From assembly GCA_960531495.1 (NCBI GenBank), contig OY482864.1, positions 5,070,657-5,134,656 of the forward strand: a stretch of DNA of 64,000 nucleotides, read 5' to 3'. Under the pieces are notes generated by a model that was not told the DNA's origin, ran no database searches, and was given only the letters and a program-made list of their open reading frames with translations. The DNA comes from Zeus faber. Taxonomy: Eukaryota; Chordata; Actinopteri; Zeiformes; Zeidae. Position numbers and translations under genes: made by a program. Shown piece by piece: positions 48,121-59,720 of the stretch. The first letter of the stretch is position 1. Each line of letters opens with the position of its first letter.

Positions 48121-49995
48121 ACATTACATTTAGTCATTTAGCAAACGCTTTTATCCAAAGCGACTTACATGGGAGAATAACATTCAAGCTACATTGCGAC
48201 AGAGACATTAGTGTAACAATAAATACTGCTAGGTAGTGCTAAGTAATTGTAGGTTAGGAGAGGAGGTACTCACTGAAGAGCTGGGTCTTCAAGTGCTTCT
48301 TAAAGACAGAGAGGGAGGTCCCCGCTCTGGTCATTTTTGGCAGCTCGTTCCACCAACGTGGAACTACAAATGAGAATAGCCTGGATTGCCGTGGCTGTAC
48401 GGCCGGCAGAGCCAGGCGACGCTCATTTGACGAGCGCAGCATCCGGGGGTCAACATGTGCTCTTACAAGAGCATTTAAGTAGGTGGGAGCATTCCCAGCA
48501 ATCACTCTGTAGGCCAGCATAAGAGACTTGAACTTGATGCGGGCGGCTACAGGTAACCAGTGGAGCTCGATGAGCAGCGGAGTGACATGTGCCCTCTTTG
48601 GCTGGTTGAACACCAGTCACGTCGCCGCATTCTGTATCATCTGTAGTGGCTTCACCGCACAGGCCGGCAAGCCTGTTAAGAGAGCGTTGCAGTAGTCGAG
48701 ACGGGACATCACCAAGGTTTGTACCAGCAGTTGAGTGGCATATTGGGTCAGGTACGGCCTGACTTTTCGGATGTTGAGTAGTGCGAAGCGCCAGGACCGG
48801 GAGACGGCGGCAACATGGTCCGAGAATGTCAGTTGGTCATCAATAATGACACCAAGATTCCTTGCAGCCTTGGTAGGAACAAGAGATAGAGAGTCGATTT
48901 TAATATCAATGTTGTGATAAATACCTTGTTTGGCCGGGAAGACCAGCAGTTCCGTTTTCGCCAGAATTAGTTGAAGATGATAATCCTTCATCCATGTGGA
49001 TATGTCAGCGAGACAATCCGAGATCCGCGTCGAGACAGTGGGGTCGTCGGGCGGGAAGGACAGATAGAGTTGAGTATCATCCGCATAGCAGTGATATGAA
49101 AAGCCATGTGAGCGGATGATCGGGCCCAGTGAGGTGGTGTATATGGCAAAGAGGAGGGGTCCTAGCACCGAGCCTTGGGGCACCCCTGTGGTGAGGTTGT
49201 GAGGCACAGACAGCTGGCCTTGCCATGTCACACTGAACGAGCGCCCAGTGAGGTAAGATTCCAACCAGGAAAGTGCACTGCCCGTTATGCCCATGCTTGA
49301 GAGTATGGACAGGAGTATGCTGTGATTGACAGTGTCAAAAGCAGCTGATAAGTCTAGCAGAATGAGAACCAAGGATTTGGCAGCAGCTCTAGCAGTTTTT
49401 AAGGCCTCTGTCACAGACAACAGGGCTGTTTCGGTGGAGTGACCACTTTTGAAGCCAGATTGAAGTGTATCGAGAAGGTTGTTTCTTGACAGGTATTCTG
49501 TTACCTGTCTAGAGACCGCCCTCTCTAAGGTTTTGGAAAGGAGTGGGAGGAGAGAGACCCGCCAATAGTTTTCTACTTGATTGGGATCGAGTGAGGGTTT
49601 TTTGAACAGTGGTGCGACCCGAGCCACTTTGAAAGCGGAAGGGAAAGTGCTGGAAGTTAGGGAAGAATTAATCATATGTGTGATTGCCGGGGTGATAGTC
49701 GGTGATATGGCTTGAAGGAGGTTAGATGGGATCGGATCTAGCGGAAAAGGTAGTAGGACGGCTACATGTTAGTAGTTTAGATACCTCACTTTCAGCGAGG
49801 GGGGTGAAACCAGGGAACGATGAGCCTAGGGCTGGAGAAGACAGGTTGTGAGTAAGTTGTTTAGTGAATTGGCTGCTGATGGCTGCCACTTTGTTTGTAA
49901 AAAAGGAGGCAAGGCAGTCAGCAGTGAGGTTAGTAGCTGGGGGAGGTGGTGGAGGGTAAAGCAGAGACTTGAAGGTGACTTGAAGGTACCTAAAC
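48121..49995 (-). mobile_element. L2-type LINE, 5'-truncated, inserted in the minisatellite
   Basis: The RT is on the minus strand, with SGFKSGHSTETALLSVTEAL, LDLSAAFDTVNHSILLS, GVPQGSVLGPLLFAIYT and the active site YADDTQLYLSF, then the C-terminal block VTPLLIELHWLPVAARIKFK and the end KHLKTQLFSEYLLS. The 3' end at 48121 has the teleost L2 tail: minus-strand GTAAGTCGCTTTGGATAAAA, then AAATGTAATGT. Flanks are minisatellite on both sides, so the element inserted into the array; a short TGGTTA duplication is possible. The CR1/L2 clade assignment is by motif style. Confidence 0.88.
48254..49745 (-). pseudogene. L2 reverse transcriptase pseudogene, one nonsense codon
   Basis: From 49675 to 48254 the frame is open for 474 codons except for a single TGA at 48614-48616, between QNAAT and LVFNQPKRAH. 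The expected codon there is CGA, so one CpG transition explains it. One extra T near 49748 shifts the frame upstream of PLDPIPSNLLQAISP. The copy is therefore young but not functional. Confidence 0.82.
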
Positions 49996-52900
49996 TGGTT
50001 AAGTTTAGGTACAGTATAAGGTTAGAGATGGTTAAGTTTAGGTATAAGGTTATAGATGGTTAAGTTTAGGTACAGTATAAGGTTATAGATGGTTAAGTTT
50101 AGATATAAGGTTAGAGATGGTTAAGTTTAGGTATAAGGTTATAGATGGTTAAGTTTAGGTACAGTATAAGGTTATAGATGGTTAATTTTAGGTATAAGGT
50201 TAGAGATGGTTAAGTTTAGGTACAAGGTTATGGATGGTTAAGTTTAGGTATAAGGTTAGAGATGGTAAAGTTTAGGTACAGTATAAGGTTATAGATGGTT
50301 AGGTTTAGGTACAGTATAAGGTTATAAATGGTTACGTTTAGGTATAAGGTTATAGATGGTTAAGTTTAGGTACAGTATAAGGTTATAGATGGTTAAGTTT
50401 AGGTACAGTATAAGGTTATAAATGGTTACGTGTAGGTATAAGGTTATAGATGGTTAAGTTTAGGTACAGTATAAGGTTATAAATGGTTACGTTTAGGTAT
50501 AAGGTTATAGATGGTTAAGTTTAGGTACAGTATAAGGTTATAGATGGTTAAGTTTAGGTATAAGGTTATAGATGGTTAAGTTTAGGTACAGTATAAGGTT
50601 AGAGATGGTTAAGTTTAGGTATAAGGTTATAGATGGTTAAGTTTAGGTACAGTATAAGGTTATAGATGGTTAATTTTAGGTATAAGGTTAGAGATGGTTA
50701 AGTTTAGGTACAAGGTTATGGATGGTTAAGTTTAGGTATAAGGTTAGAGATGGTAAAGTTTAGGTACAGTATAAGGTTATAGATGGTTAGGTTTAGGTAC
50801 AGTATAAGGTTATAAATGGTTACGTTTAGGTATAAGGTTATAGATGGTTAAGTTTAGGTACAGTATAAGGTTATAGATGGTTAAGTTTAGGTACAGTATA
50901 AGGTTATAAATGGTTACGTTTAGGTATAAGGTTATAGATGGTTATGTTTAGGTATAAGGTTATAGATGGTAAAGTTTAGGTACAGTATAAGGTTATAAAT
51001 GGTTATGTTTAGGTATAAGGTTATAGATGGTAAAGTTTAGGTACAGTATAAGGTTAGAGATGGTTAAGTTTAGGTCTAAGGTTATAGATGGTTAAGTTTA
51101 GGTACGGTATAAGGTTATAAATGGTTATGTTTAGGTATAAGGTTATAGATGGTGAAGTTTAAGTACAAGTTTATAGATGGTTAAGTTTAGGTATAAGGTT
51201 ATAGATGGTTATGTTTAGGTATAAGGTTATAGATGGTAAAGTTTAGGTACAGTATAAGGTTAGAGATGGTTAAGTTTAGGTCTAAGGTTATATATGGTTA
51301 AGTTTAGGTACAGTATAAGGTTATAAATGGTTACGTTTAGGTTTAAGGTTATAGATGGTTAAGTTTAGGTATAAGGTTATAGATGGTAAAGTTTAGGTAT
51401 AAGGTTATAGATTGTGAAGTTTAAGTATAAGTGTATAGATGGTTAAGTTTAGGTATTAGGTTAGAGATGGTTAAGTTTAGGTACAGCATAAGGTTATAGA
51501 TGGTTACGTTAAGGTACAGTATAAGGTTATAGATGGTTAAGTTTAGGTATAAGGTTATAGATGGTAAAGTTTAGGTATAAGGTTAGAGATGGTTATGTTT
51601 AGGTATAAGGTTATAGATGGTTATGTTTATGTATAAGGTTATAGATGGTAAAGTTTAGGTACAGTATAAGGTAATAGATGGTTAAGTTTAGATATAAGGT
51701 TAGAGATGGTTAAGTTTAGGTCTAAGGTTATAGATGGTTAAGTTTAGGTACAGTATAAGGTTATAAATGGTTACGTTTAGGTATAAGGTAATAGATGGTT
51801 AAGTTTAGGTATAAGGTTAAAGATGGTTAAGTTTAGGTCTAAGGTTATAGATGGTTAAGTTTAGGTACAGTATAAGGTTATAAATGGTTATGTTTAGGTA
51901 TAAGGTTATAGATGGTAAAGTTTAGGTACAGTATAAGGTTAGAGATGGTTAAGTTTAGGTCTAAGGTTATAGATGGTTAAGTTTAGGTACAGTATAAGGT
52001 TATAAATGGTTAAGTTTAGGTCTAAGGTTATAGATGGTTAAGTTTAGGTACAGTATAAGGTTATAAATGGTTACGTTTAGGTCTAAGGTTATAGATGGTT
52101 AAGTTAAGGTACAGTATAAGGTTATAAATGGTTACGTTTAGGTATAAGGTTATAGATGGTTAAGTTTAGGTATAAGGTTATAGATGGTTAAGTTTAGGTA
52201 TAAGGTTATAGATGGTTATGTTTAGGTATAAGGTTATAGATGGTAAAGTTTAGGTACAGTATAAGGTTAGAGATGGTTAAGTTTAGGTATAAGGTTATAG
52301 ATGGTAAAGTTTAGGTATAAGGTTATAGATGGTTATGTTTAGGTATAAGGTTATAGATGGTTATGTTTAGGTATAAGGTTATAGATGGTTAAGTTTAGGT
52401 ATAAGGTTATAGATGGTTATGTTTAGGTATAAGGTTATAGATGGTAAAGTTTAGGTACAGTATAAGGTTAGAGATGGTTAAGTTTAGGGACAGTATAAGG
52501 TTAGAGATTGTTAAGTTTAGGTACAGTATAAGGTTATAGATGGTGTTGGGATCTGGGAAACCGATCCCTCCCAGGTTGGTGGATGTCGGGAGGTTTTTCA
52601 ATAAGATGGAGACGGATGCGATGCATAATGGATCCTTTATTGGCACAATAATGATGGTTAAGTTTAGATATAAGGTGGTTAAGTTTAGGTACAGTATAAG
52701 GTTATAAATGGTTAAGTTTAGGTATAAGTTTATAGATGGTTAAGTTTAGGTACAGTTTAAGGTTAGAGATGGTTAAGTTAAGGTATTATGTTATAAATGG
52801 ATACATTTAGGTACAGTAAATGTTATAGATGGTTAAGTTTAGGTACAAGGTTGTAGATGGTTAAGTTTAGGTACAAGGTTGTAGATGGTTAAGTTTAGGT

Positions 52901-53080
52901 ATAAGTTTATAGATGGTTAAGTTTAGGTACAGTTTAAGGTTAGAGATGGTTAAGTTAAGGTATTATGTTATAAATGGATACATTTAGGTACAGTAAATGT
53001 TATAGATGGTTAAGTTTAGGTACAAGGTTGTAGATGGTTAAGTTTAGGTATAAGGTTACAGATGGTTATGGTTAAGGGTT
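49996..53080. repeat. minisatellite array, right segment, about 3.1 kb
   Basis: Roughly 100 tandem units of two forms: about 28 bp (core AAGTTTAGGTATAAGGTTAT then AGATGGTT) and about 33 bp with an extra ACAGT after AGGT. The two forms occur interspersed, and blocks of several units recur as higher-order repeats (compare 50000-50340 with 50580-50900). Common point variants are GGTTACGTTTAGG and GGTAAAGTTTAGG. It lies between cby1 and pdap1 and is interrupted at 52544-52652. Confidence 0.95.
52544..52652. mobile_element. 109-bp insertion in the minisatellite
   Basis: Non-array DNA starting TGTTGGGATCTGGGAAACCG and containing GATCCTTTATTGGCACAATA, flanked by GATGG on both sides (52539-52543 and 52653-52657). 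The flank repeat fits a 5-bp target duplication, although GATGG is also part of every array unit. The TGTTGGGA start suggests LTR sequence, but the right end is not CA. It may be an LTR fragment. Confidence 0.5.
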
Positions 53081-53314
53081 AAGGCGTCGTCCATGTCAAA
53101 TGGGACATTTCTCTGACTAAACTATTGGGGTTTCAGACCAATGGGCCTTTGGAACAATGGCATGGTACCTCTTCAACAGTCTTTCACACATCCACTCTTC
53201 CACTTTAATATCATTTCTGACACTCCAACGTCAGCCTCCAGAATCTCTTTGATTTTTGAGGTATTGTGTATATATAGGTATAGATGTTTGGCGTTCTCGC
53301 CATCCACCCGGCAA

Positions 53315-53390
53315 CGTTGGGAACGTGAGAGGGGACGGAACAAGGAATTTAAGGTGAGAACCAGACTTCGGTCAGTGCGGTTTTAAAGAT
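53315..53390 (+). repeat. dispersed repeat shared with 58461-58560
   Basis: The stretch AATTTAAGGTGAGAACCAGA followed by CTTCGGTCAGTGCGGTTTTA reappears inverted at 58461-58560 with a few changes. The pair flanks pdap1; its class is unknown. Confidence 0.6.
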
Positions 53391-53559
53391 AAAAACCACA
53401 AACTGCCTGATGCTGCAGGGCTGACAATGGTTTCTATGACAACCTCCAAACAGTTCCGTGGCCTGGGCTCGAACGTTGCACTGAACTGTTCATTTGGCAG
53501 AATAACATTCTCGTACCGAATGAATTGACTGGAGAACGACGAAGCGGCGTTCAAACCGG

Positions 53560-54200
53560 CCAACAACTTCCTGTTCCGGTTGGCTCGGTTCGTCACAATG
53601 ACGCGGCGTCGTAATACGATACAAGCCCCGGCGCGCCGCGCCAAGCGAGCCCCGGTGCGTCTGCGTCAGTCGTCCCATAGAGGGAGACACGAAAGCGGCG
53701 TATTCCCGGCCCCGCTCGCCTCCGAAGAAGCCGCCAGACCGCTATTAGACTGCCAATCGGTCGGACCGAGAAGCAAATTTGCGGGACCGTGATCAATTTC
53801 GCTTCTTGAAATGCCACGAGGCGGTACGTATTGGCGACGAGAAGCGCTCGGGGCGAGGTTGTTGGTGAGCTGGCGTCGAGGCCAACGCTAAGCCGAGCTC
53901 GGAGCTAGAGCCATAGCCGTCGTTACTGCTAAAGCTAACCGGTTAGCCGGCTAACCGGCGTGGTGAACTTTGAAGGAGGCATTGCTCAGTGTTCCGTCCG
54001 TGTTGGTGACACGGAAACGGGACATTTCACGTAATGTGAACGACGAGCTTCTAGCTTGGGGTCATCCTCAGGTTGTATGTGACGGATTGTTAGGGAGCTA
54101 ACGCCGGTCAGCCGTCCGTGCCATGTGGACCGGGGAGAGCGTCTGGATTTCTACGGTCGTTGGGCTACCGTGTCAAAGATGACAGATGTTGTTGGTCCGA
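53560..54200 (+). promoter_or_regulatory. pdap1 CpG-rich promoter and 5' region
   Basis: CG dinucleotides are dense from about 53560 through exon 1 into intron 1, unlike the surrounding DNA. The region includes a short palindrome of GCTAACCGGTTAGCCGG type at 53930-53960. This fits a housekeeping CpG-island promoter. No TATA box is seen. Confidence 0.5.
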
Positions 54201-57200
54201 GCCCCGTCACGGTTAAGTGTGTAGGCTGGGTGTAGAGTCTCACGACCCAGTCAGTGGGTTTGAGTCCCCCCCACCATTACGTGTGTCGGCCTATTTGATG
54301 CGCATCTTAACCTGTTGGTTTCTTTTAAGAATGTATTTGATCTTTTCCTTACGTCTAATTTTTGTGCTTTTATGCTTCTTTGCTTTTCTATACTGTGTTT
54401 TATGCGCTGTGTCCAGCATGGATGAAACGTTCACTGCAGATGAACTTGCCTGGCCATTCGCTATTGTGATATCGCGATATTTGAGTGTGACATCTTGATA
54501 TCACAAGTTGGGTTGGTTTTTTTTTAACTCATTTGATCCGGCAAAAAAATGTTTTACCAGACAGGTCACATGTTACAGTAGCTAGCTACCGTTTGTTGAG
54601 CTCTACCACAATGCACGTCATATGGCACTCACCTCCTGCCCCTCTTCTGGCTCCAGGGAAAAAGGGCCACAAGGGCCGGGGGAAGCAATTCAGCAACCCC
54701 GAGGAGATTGACCGGCAGATGAAGGCGCAAAGGGAGATGGTGAGCAGGAACTCCACACAAACTCATCCCCTGGACAATGTCTGCGATGAGTTCTTCTTGG
54801 ATTAACTTTCCGGGTGCTTTTGACAGGAGGCGAATGGCGGCGCGGAGAAGGAAAGCTCTGGGTCATCGGACGAGAGCAGCAGCGACGAGGACTATGATGT
54901 GAGTGGGTTTTAAAAGTACTTTGAAGGGAAGAAGGACAGGCATTCATTCATATCGCTGATGCATATAAACAAAATAGAGAGTACATCCACCTGAAATGAC
55001 CCGATTTGTTTTGGAATTTGCCGCGTGTGACTACGTTTATTATTACATTACATTTATCAGACGCTTTTATCCAAAGCGACTTACAATTATTCAAACACCG
55101 ACGGACGCAGCCATCAGGAGCAATTAGGGGTTAAGTGTCTTGCTCAAGGACACTACAGCATGCCAGCAGGAGGAGCCTAAGATCAAACCAGCAACCTTTA
55201 GATTACTAGACAACCAGCTCTACCTCTTGAGCTACCTCCTGAACTGCCTATGCTGCTATTGTGTTGGGAGAGGCTAGACTGATGTTAGTTACTCAACGGT
55301 GAGTTGAATGAATCATTTGACGCTTGTTGTCAGTGATCAATGGGAAAGACATCTCTGCAATTTTATTTAGACTCCGCAACAATTGAAAGAGAATAGACAT
55401 TTTAGAAGACACTGTATCCAACCATATCAGGCCCTGTCAAGATTCAGGAGGTTTATTTGTCACATACATATACATACGTTCATTTGGATATGCAGTGACA
55501 TGTCATTGCAACACACCCGGCGATTATGCACAATATGCTCTAGACTGAACACAATAGCTACCTTATTTCTACTTGACTAACTAACTGATTCCTAAAACAT
55601 AATGCAGTAAGTAAATCGAATAATATAGAATAAAATAACTCAAAGGTAAGAGTGGTGGAACAAAATAGAGATAACAGACTTATGTATATTGGATAGACTA
55701 TTATGTATATACAGATATGTGCATTAAAGTGGCATGTGAATAAAGTGAGGTAGTGTGTGTGGAGATATACAATACAGTATACAACAGTACGGCACAGCAA
55801 TACAGTAACACCAAACAGAACAGCAACACTGCACAGTATGCAGTAACCCAGAACAGTGATACAGTATGCAGTACAGTAAGCTACATACAGTACAGTAAGG
55901 CAGTGGGGCCTACATGAGTGTCACAGTGAAAAAAACCTGGTGGGTTCAGCATTGACCGTTCTTATGGCCTGGGGAAGAAACTCCATCTCGGTCTCTCTGT
56001 TCTTACTGTGACTGTGGAGGCGTTTGCTCGACCGCAGCAGCTGGAACAGTCCGTTGTTGGGGTGGTGAGGATTCATGATGATCCTGCGGGCTCTGCTACT
56101 ACACCTCCTGGTGTATAAGTCCTGCAGGAAGGGGAGGGTAGTTCTAGTGGTAGTTCAGCTGATCGCACCACCCTGTGCAGGGCCCGCCAGTCCTGAGCAG
56201 TACAGTTCCCAAAACTGCAAAAGTTGATGTCATGATGTGGGCGGTTTCAAGGAGCTCCGCTTTACCTGTCCACACGAATATACAGGTGGACTTTTGAAAG
56301 ATTTCCACCCTGGAAGGCGTTTTTCAAAGTCTTCATTTTCTGTGGCCTAAAACGCTGTTTTCGTGTGTGCAGGAGGCCAAAATGCAGAGAAAATACTTTA
56401 TGTTGTCCGTATACGTGTGGATAGGGCCTCAAGTCTATTCCAATTTCTCCTAAATGTGCATACCCACATGGCCGAATTTCCATAGACGTTTGCACATTAT
56501 CCCATCGAGTTTGGTCTTTATAAATCCCAAACTTTTTATACAAAGTGCTGTGTACATGGTGTTGTGTACTTTTGTGTGCACAGTTTATGAATGAGGTTCC
56601 AGGTCTTTCAGTTGTCATCAGTGGGCCTTATTTTCCTTCCAATATTATAATAACATAATGGATTGATTTGCCATTTTTAAACTTGTGTTATTAAAAATGT
56701 GCCCATCCTCTCCCGTTCCCATCTTTTACAACTGTTAACAGCACAATCTTGCTGTATGCTTTACTATTGAGAAACTCACTGCTCCTGTTGTTGCAAACAT
56801 TTTAATAAGGCCTGGGTTTAAATATAGCCATAGCCTTATCCTTTAAAGATCTGGCTAGTTTCATCATCTCTATAACCATTGAGCTAACACCTGCGACTGG
56901 ACATTTGTACTCTATATACTGCTGTGTGAACATAATCTGTCGTAGTTGCTTATGCCAGAAATGCTCAAACACAAAGGTTTTTGAAAGTGAAGGACACCCA
57001 CACACCGGCAAGTATAAAGGAGCAAATGCAAAAAAAATGGGGGGGGGGGGGGGCAACAATGTACAATGAACAAACAAGAAGGAAAACTATTCGGTCATTA
57101 AACCATCCTCTGCACTGAACAGGCTGAATGTACAATGACTTATTCCTAGACATGCACAGTCACTCAGAAGCGCTTGTGAAAATACATCTGTCAGGATGAT

Positions 57201-59447
57201 TGAGGGAATAATTCCTCCTTTCTTTTTTTTTTTTCCATATAGAATTCTGCCTTCAGAAACCTCATCTGTATTGCTGCCATGCAGGCACCGCCAAATTGAA
57301 CCACATTCCCCTCGATATTAGGTGTATTATTAACCTTGTCTTGTGATATTGACTCTGAATCCTCTTCTTTAGTCTAAGAAGAAGACCGGTGTGGAGGCAC
57401 TCATCGAGATCGAGAACCCAAACCGCGTGTCCCAAAAGAGCAAGAAGGTGACAGAAATCGACATTGAAGCACCCAAAGAGCTCACACGCAGGGAAAGGTG
57501 GGTGTCGTACTATCTTAATATTTTCAGTTTTGGTTTTTTATCATCATACTTTGGAGCTGATTCCTAGAGGTTGGGGTGAAAAAATCGATAGAGCATAGTA
57601 TCGTAATATTTTGCATGGCAATATTGTAATGATACAGACTCCAAGTAAAGATATTTTATTGTATAAGTTGCAAATAAAAAGTTTATTGTACTAAAATAAT
57701 AAAATCTTGTGATGATCAATGTTCTTGGTTACGGTTTGTTTCCAATGGAAACATTGCCAAGCAGCGGAGCTGGAATCAGCACCAGGAAGTCCTGAAGACG
57801 AGTGACGACAAATGACACAATGAGTCTATGTCATGCTTATGTGATAGTTCTCATTTCCGTAGATATGAGGACCCATGGTCTTGGCCACGCACTCTTTCCC
57901 AATGGAGGACCCCCACCCCACAAAGCTCATTCACTTGCGCGCACAAAAATAATTTATGTAGACGTATGCACAACAGGGAGGAAGCAGATGGAGGATTTCG
58001 ATGTGGTTTAAGTTGTGGCTCCAGGTTATTACTGTATACGCATGCATATCAACCAGGTGATATGCTCACATGCCACACCTTGTATTTCTCTTATTGAGAA
58101 TCCAAAAATATCTACAATAAAATCCCCCCCCCCCCTTTTTTTTTTTTAATTCTACGTATATAGTTCCTCACTCGCACTTGTTTGGTGCCCGTCACTGTTC
58201 TCGTGGGGGGATCCTTACCTTTAGGTGAACGAATGTAGAGGCGCCCGGGGAGCTGTTAGGGGGTCAAGTGTCTTGCTCTGTATTGTGAGATCCCAAGGAT
58301 CTCACAATACAGAGCAAGACACACGACAGACACAAGACAGACGACTCTGGCCCCTACTGATTCCTGTAGAGATGGTGTAGTTGCATATCAAAGCTGAACA
58401 AACTTTATTTTTATATCTAAAATGGCATCAATACATATTGTGCCAAGCCAAGGAACTGTTAGATGTGGTCCCCTTTTAAACCGTGTTGACAAAAGTCTGG
58501 TTCTCACCTTAAATCCCTCATTCCCTCCCAACCGCCTTCTCAATGGGAGCAGAGTTACCTGAAGGTGGTGTGTTGATGCAGCTCTGAGCTCATGCATATA
58601 AGTGTTTTTTGTTTTCTTCTCCACTCTCCATCCTCCTCTCCTGGGTAGAGAGGAAATAGAGAAGCAGAAGGCAAAGGAGCGCTACATGAAGCTCCACCTG
58701 GAGGGGAAGACGGAGCAGGCCAGGGCTGACCTGGCCAGATTGGCCATTATCAAAAAACAGAGGGAGGACGCCGCCAGGAAGAGGGATGAGCTCAGGAAAG
58801 GTGAGCACGTCCAGCTCTGAGCAAGTGCACCCAAACATTGTCCTTACGCCCTCAATCTAAGATACTGTTGAGTTACACTTGTTTTTTGAAAACCGTAGTG
58901 TCACACTAGAGGCTGTGTTATACTGAATCTCAGCGTGGCCGTTGTGACTTTATTTTTGTTTAAAAGCAAACTGGGTGATTGGTTTCTCCAAAACGAGGCT
59001 GTTTATCCCTTCATGATGAACTAAGACAATAAATAATAATTATTTTGGTTAAGTGCCGTCGACAATAGTAGTTCCCGTAATATTGCGTTGAATAACAGGT
59101 TGCCATGGTTACACTTCCTTTTTCCCCAGTCAAATTACCAAACCGGAACTAAGTTTAGTTAGTGAAAGTTTTAGTCATCTGAACTTCAGCATCTTGCGTT
59201 TTTTATATTTATTTCAGTCCTGGTAGGAGAGGGGGGGGACAAAACGCACAAAAAAATTCTTTGGCTCCCAGGGACCACAGTGGAGAGTCAAACTGTGGTT
59301 TAAACTCTACTCAGCCTGGCAGATGTGTTAAGTAGCCTGATCCTAAAAAGTACCTAATTACATATCATGCAGCATGTCTTACTGTCCCTTTTCTGCTTCT
59401 TCCACTCAGACAAAGAAGCTGAAGATGCCAAGGCAGCAAAGCGATAG
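53811..59447 (+). CDS. pdap1: pdap1, 28 kDa heat- and acid-stable phosphoprotein (complete, 6 coding exons)
   Basis: Coding exons: 53811-53823, 54657-54739, 54827-54898, 57373-57497, 58649-58800, 59410-59447. They sum to 483 nt, 160 aa plus stop; mammalian PDAP1 is 181 aa. Exon 1 codes only MPRG and one base. The product starts [20 protein letters not shown] and has an acidic serine-rich stretch with likely CK2 sites ([15 protein letters not shown]). The conserved core reads [20 protein letters not shown] and [20 protein letters not shown], followed by [20 protein letters not shown] and [12 protein letters not shown]. The end is [12 protein letters not shown]. Known role: cytosolic phosphoprotein that enhances PDGF-A activity and is linked to RNA and stress responses. 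All borders are GT/AG and phases agree. The shorter length comes from the acidic middle and the tail. Whether this is the a or b duplicate is unknown. Confidence 0.95.
55040..55260 (+). repeat. L2-tail-related (SINE-like) repeat
   Basis: Contains ACGCTTTTATCCAAAGCGAC, as in the tail at 48150, then GTTAAGTGTCTTGCTCAAGG and GCAGGAGGAGCCTAAGATC. These belong to a widespread teleost L2/CR1 3' UTR or a SINE that borrowed it. It lies in pdap1 intron 3. Confidence 0.65.
55438..56225 (-). mobile_element. dispersed LINE 3' region, copy D
   Basis: On the minus strand it ends with TGACAAATAAACCTCCTGAA, matching copies A-C. Its 5' part (about 55940-56220) has the GC-richer block containing GGACTGTTCCAGCTGCTGCG and GGCGGGCCCTGCACAGGG. 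The segment 55438-55760 aligns with copy C. No RT frame remains, so it is a 3'-UTR-only copy in pdap1 intron 3. Confidence 0.65.
58268..58322. repeat. perfect 26-bp palindrome with 3-nt loop
   Basis: 58268-58293 (GTGTCTTGCTCTGTATTGTG then AGATCC) and 58297-58322 are exact reverse complements separated by CAA. The left arm is continuous with a LINE/SINE tail word, GGGGTCAAGTGTCTTGCTC. It is a snap-back duplication in pdap1 intron 4. Confidence 0.9.
58461..58560 (-). repeat. dispersed repeat, inverted relative to 53315
   Basis: On the minus strand, GGGATTTAAGGTGAGAACCA is followed by GACTTTTGTCAACACGGTTT, matching 53330-53390. Confidence 0.6.
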
Positions 59448-59720
59448 TCACTCGTCACAGCAGGATCTGACAGGAACAACAGCCTGGGGGTGGGGAGGGG
59501 GCATGTAGAGGAACGGAGTGGGTGTTTGCTCAGGGTTGTTTTCGGGGTCCCGTCCGATTGCGGGAGGGGGGGGGGGGGGGTTACCCAGGCATTGTGTTGA
59601 GGGATGAGTTAAAGGCGTGCGCCGGACGAGGAGGCGAAAGAGGATCGGAGCACCTGGAATTCCTTTGTTTGTTAAAATAAAAAAATTTAAATAAATATGA
59701 AATAAATACGTTTTGAGAGA
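59448..59720 (+). terminator. pdap1 3' UTR with clustered polyadenylation signals
   Basis: After the stop codon at 59447 a G-rich stretch is followed by AAATAAATATGAAATAAATA at about 59688-59708, which holds overlapping AATAAA-type signals. The transcript end probably lies just beyond. Confidence 0.6.

Noticed and set aside
47855..53080. Regular spacing that might suggest a CRISPR array
   Set aside because: Units are contiguous tandem copies with no unique spacers, in a vertebrate genome; this is a minisatellite.
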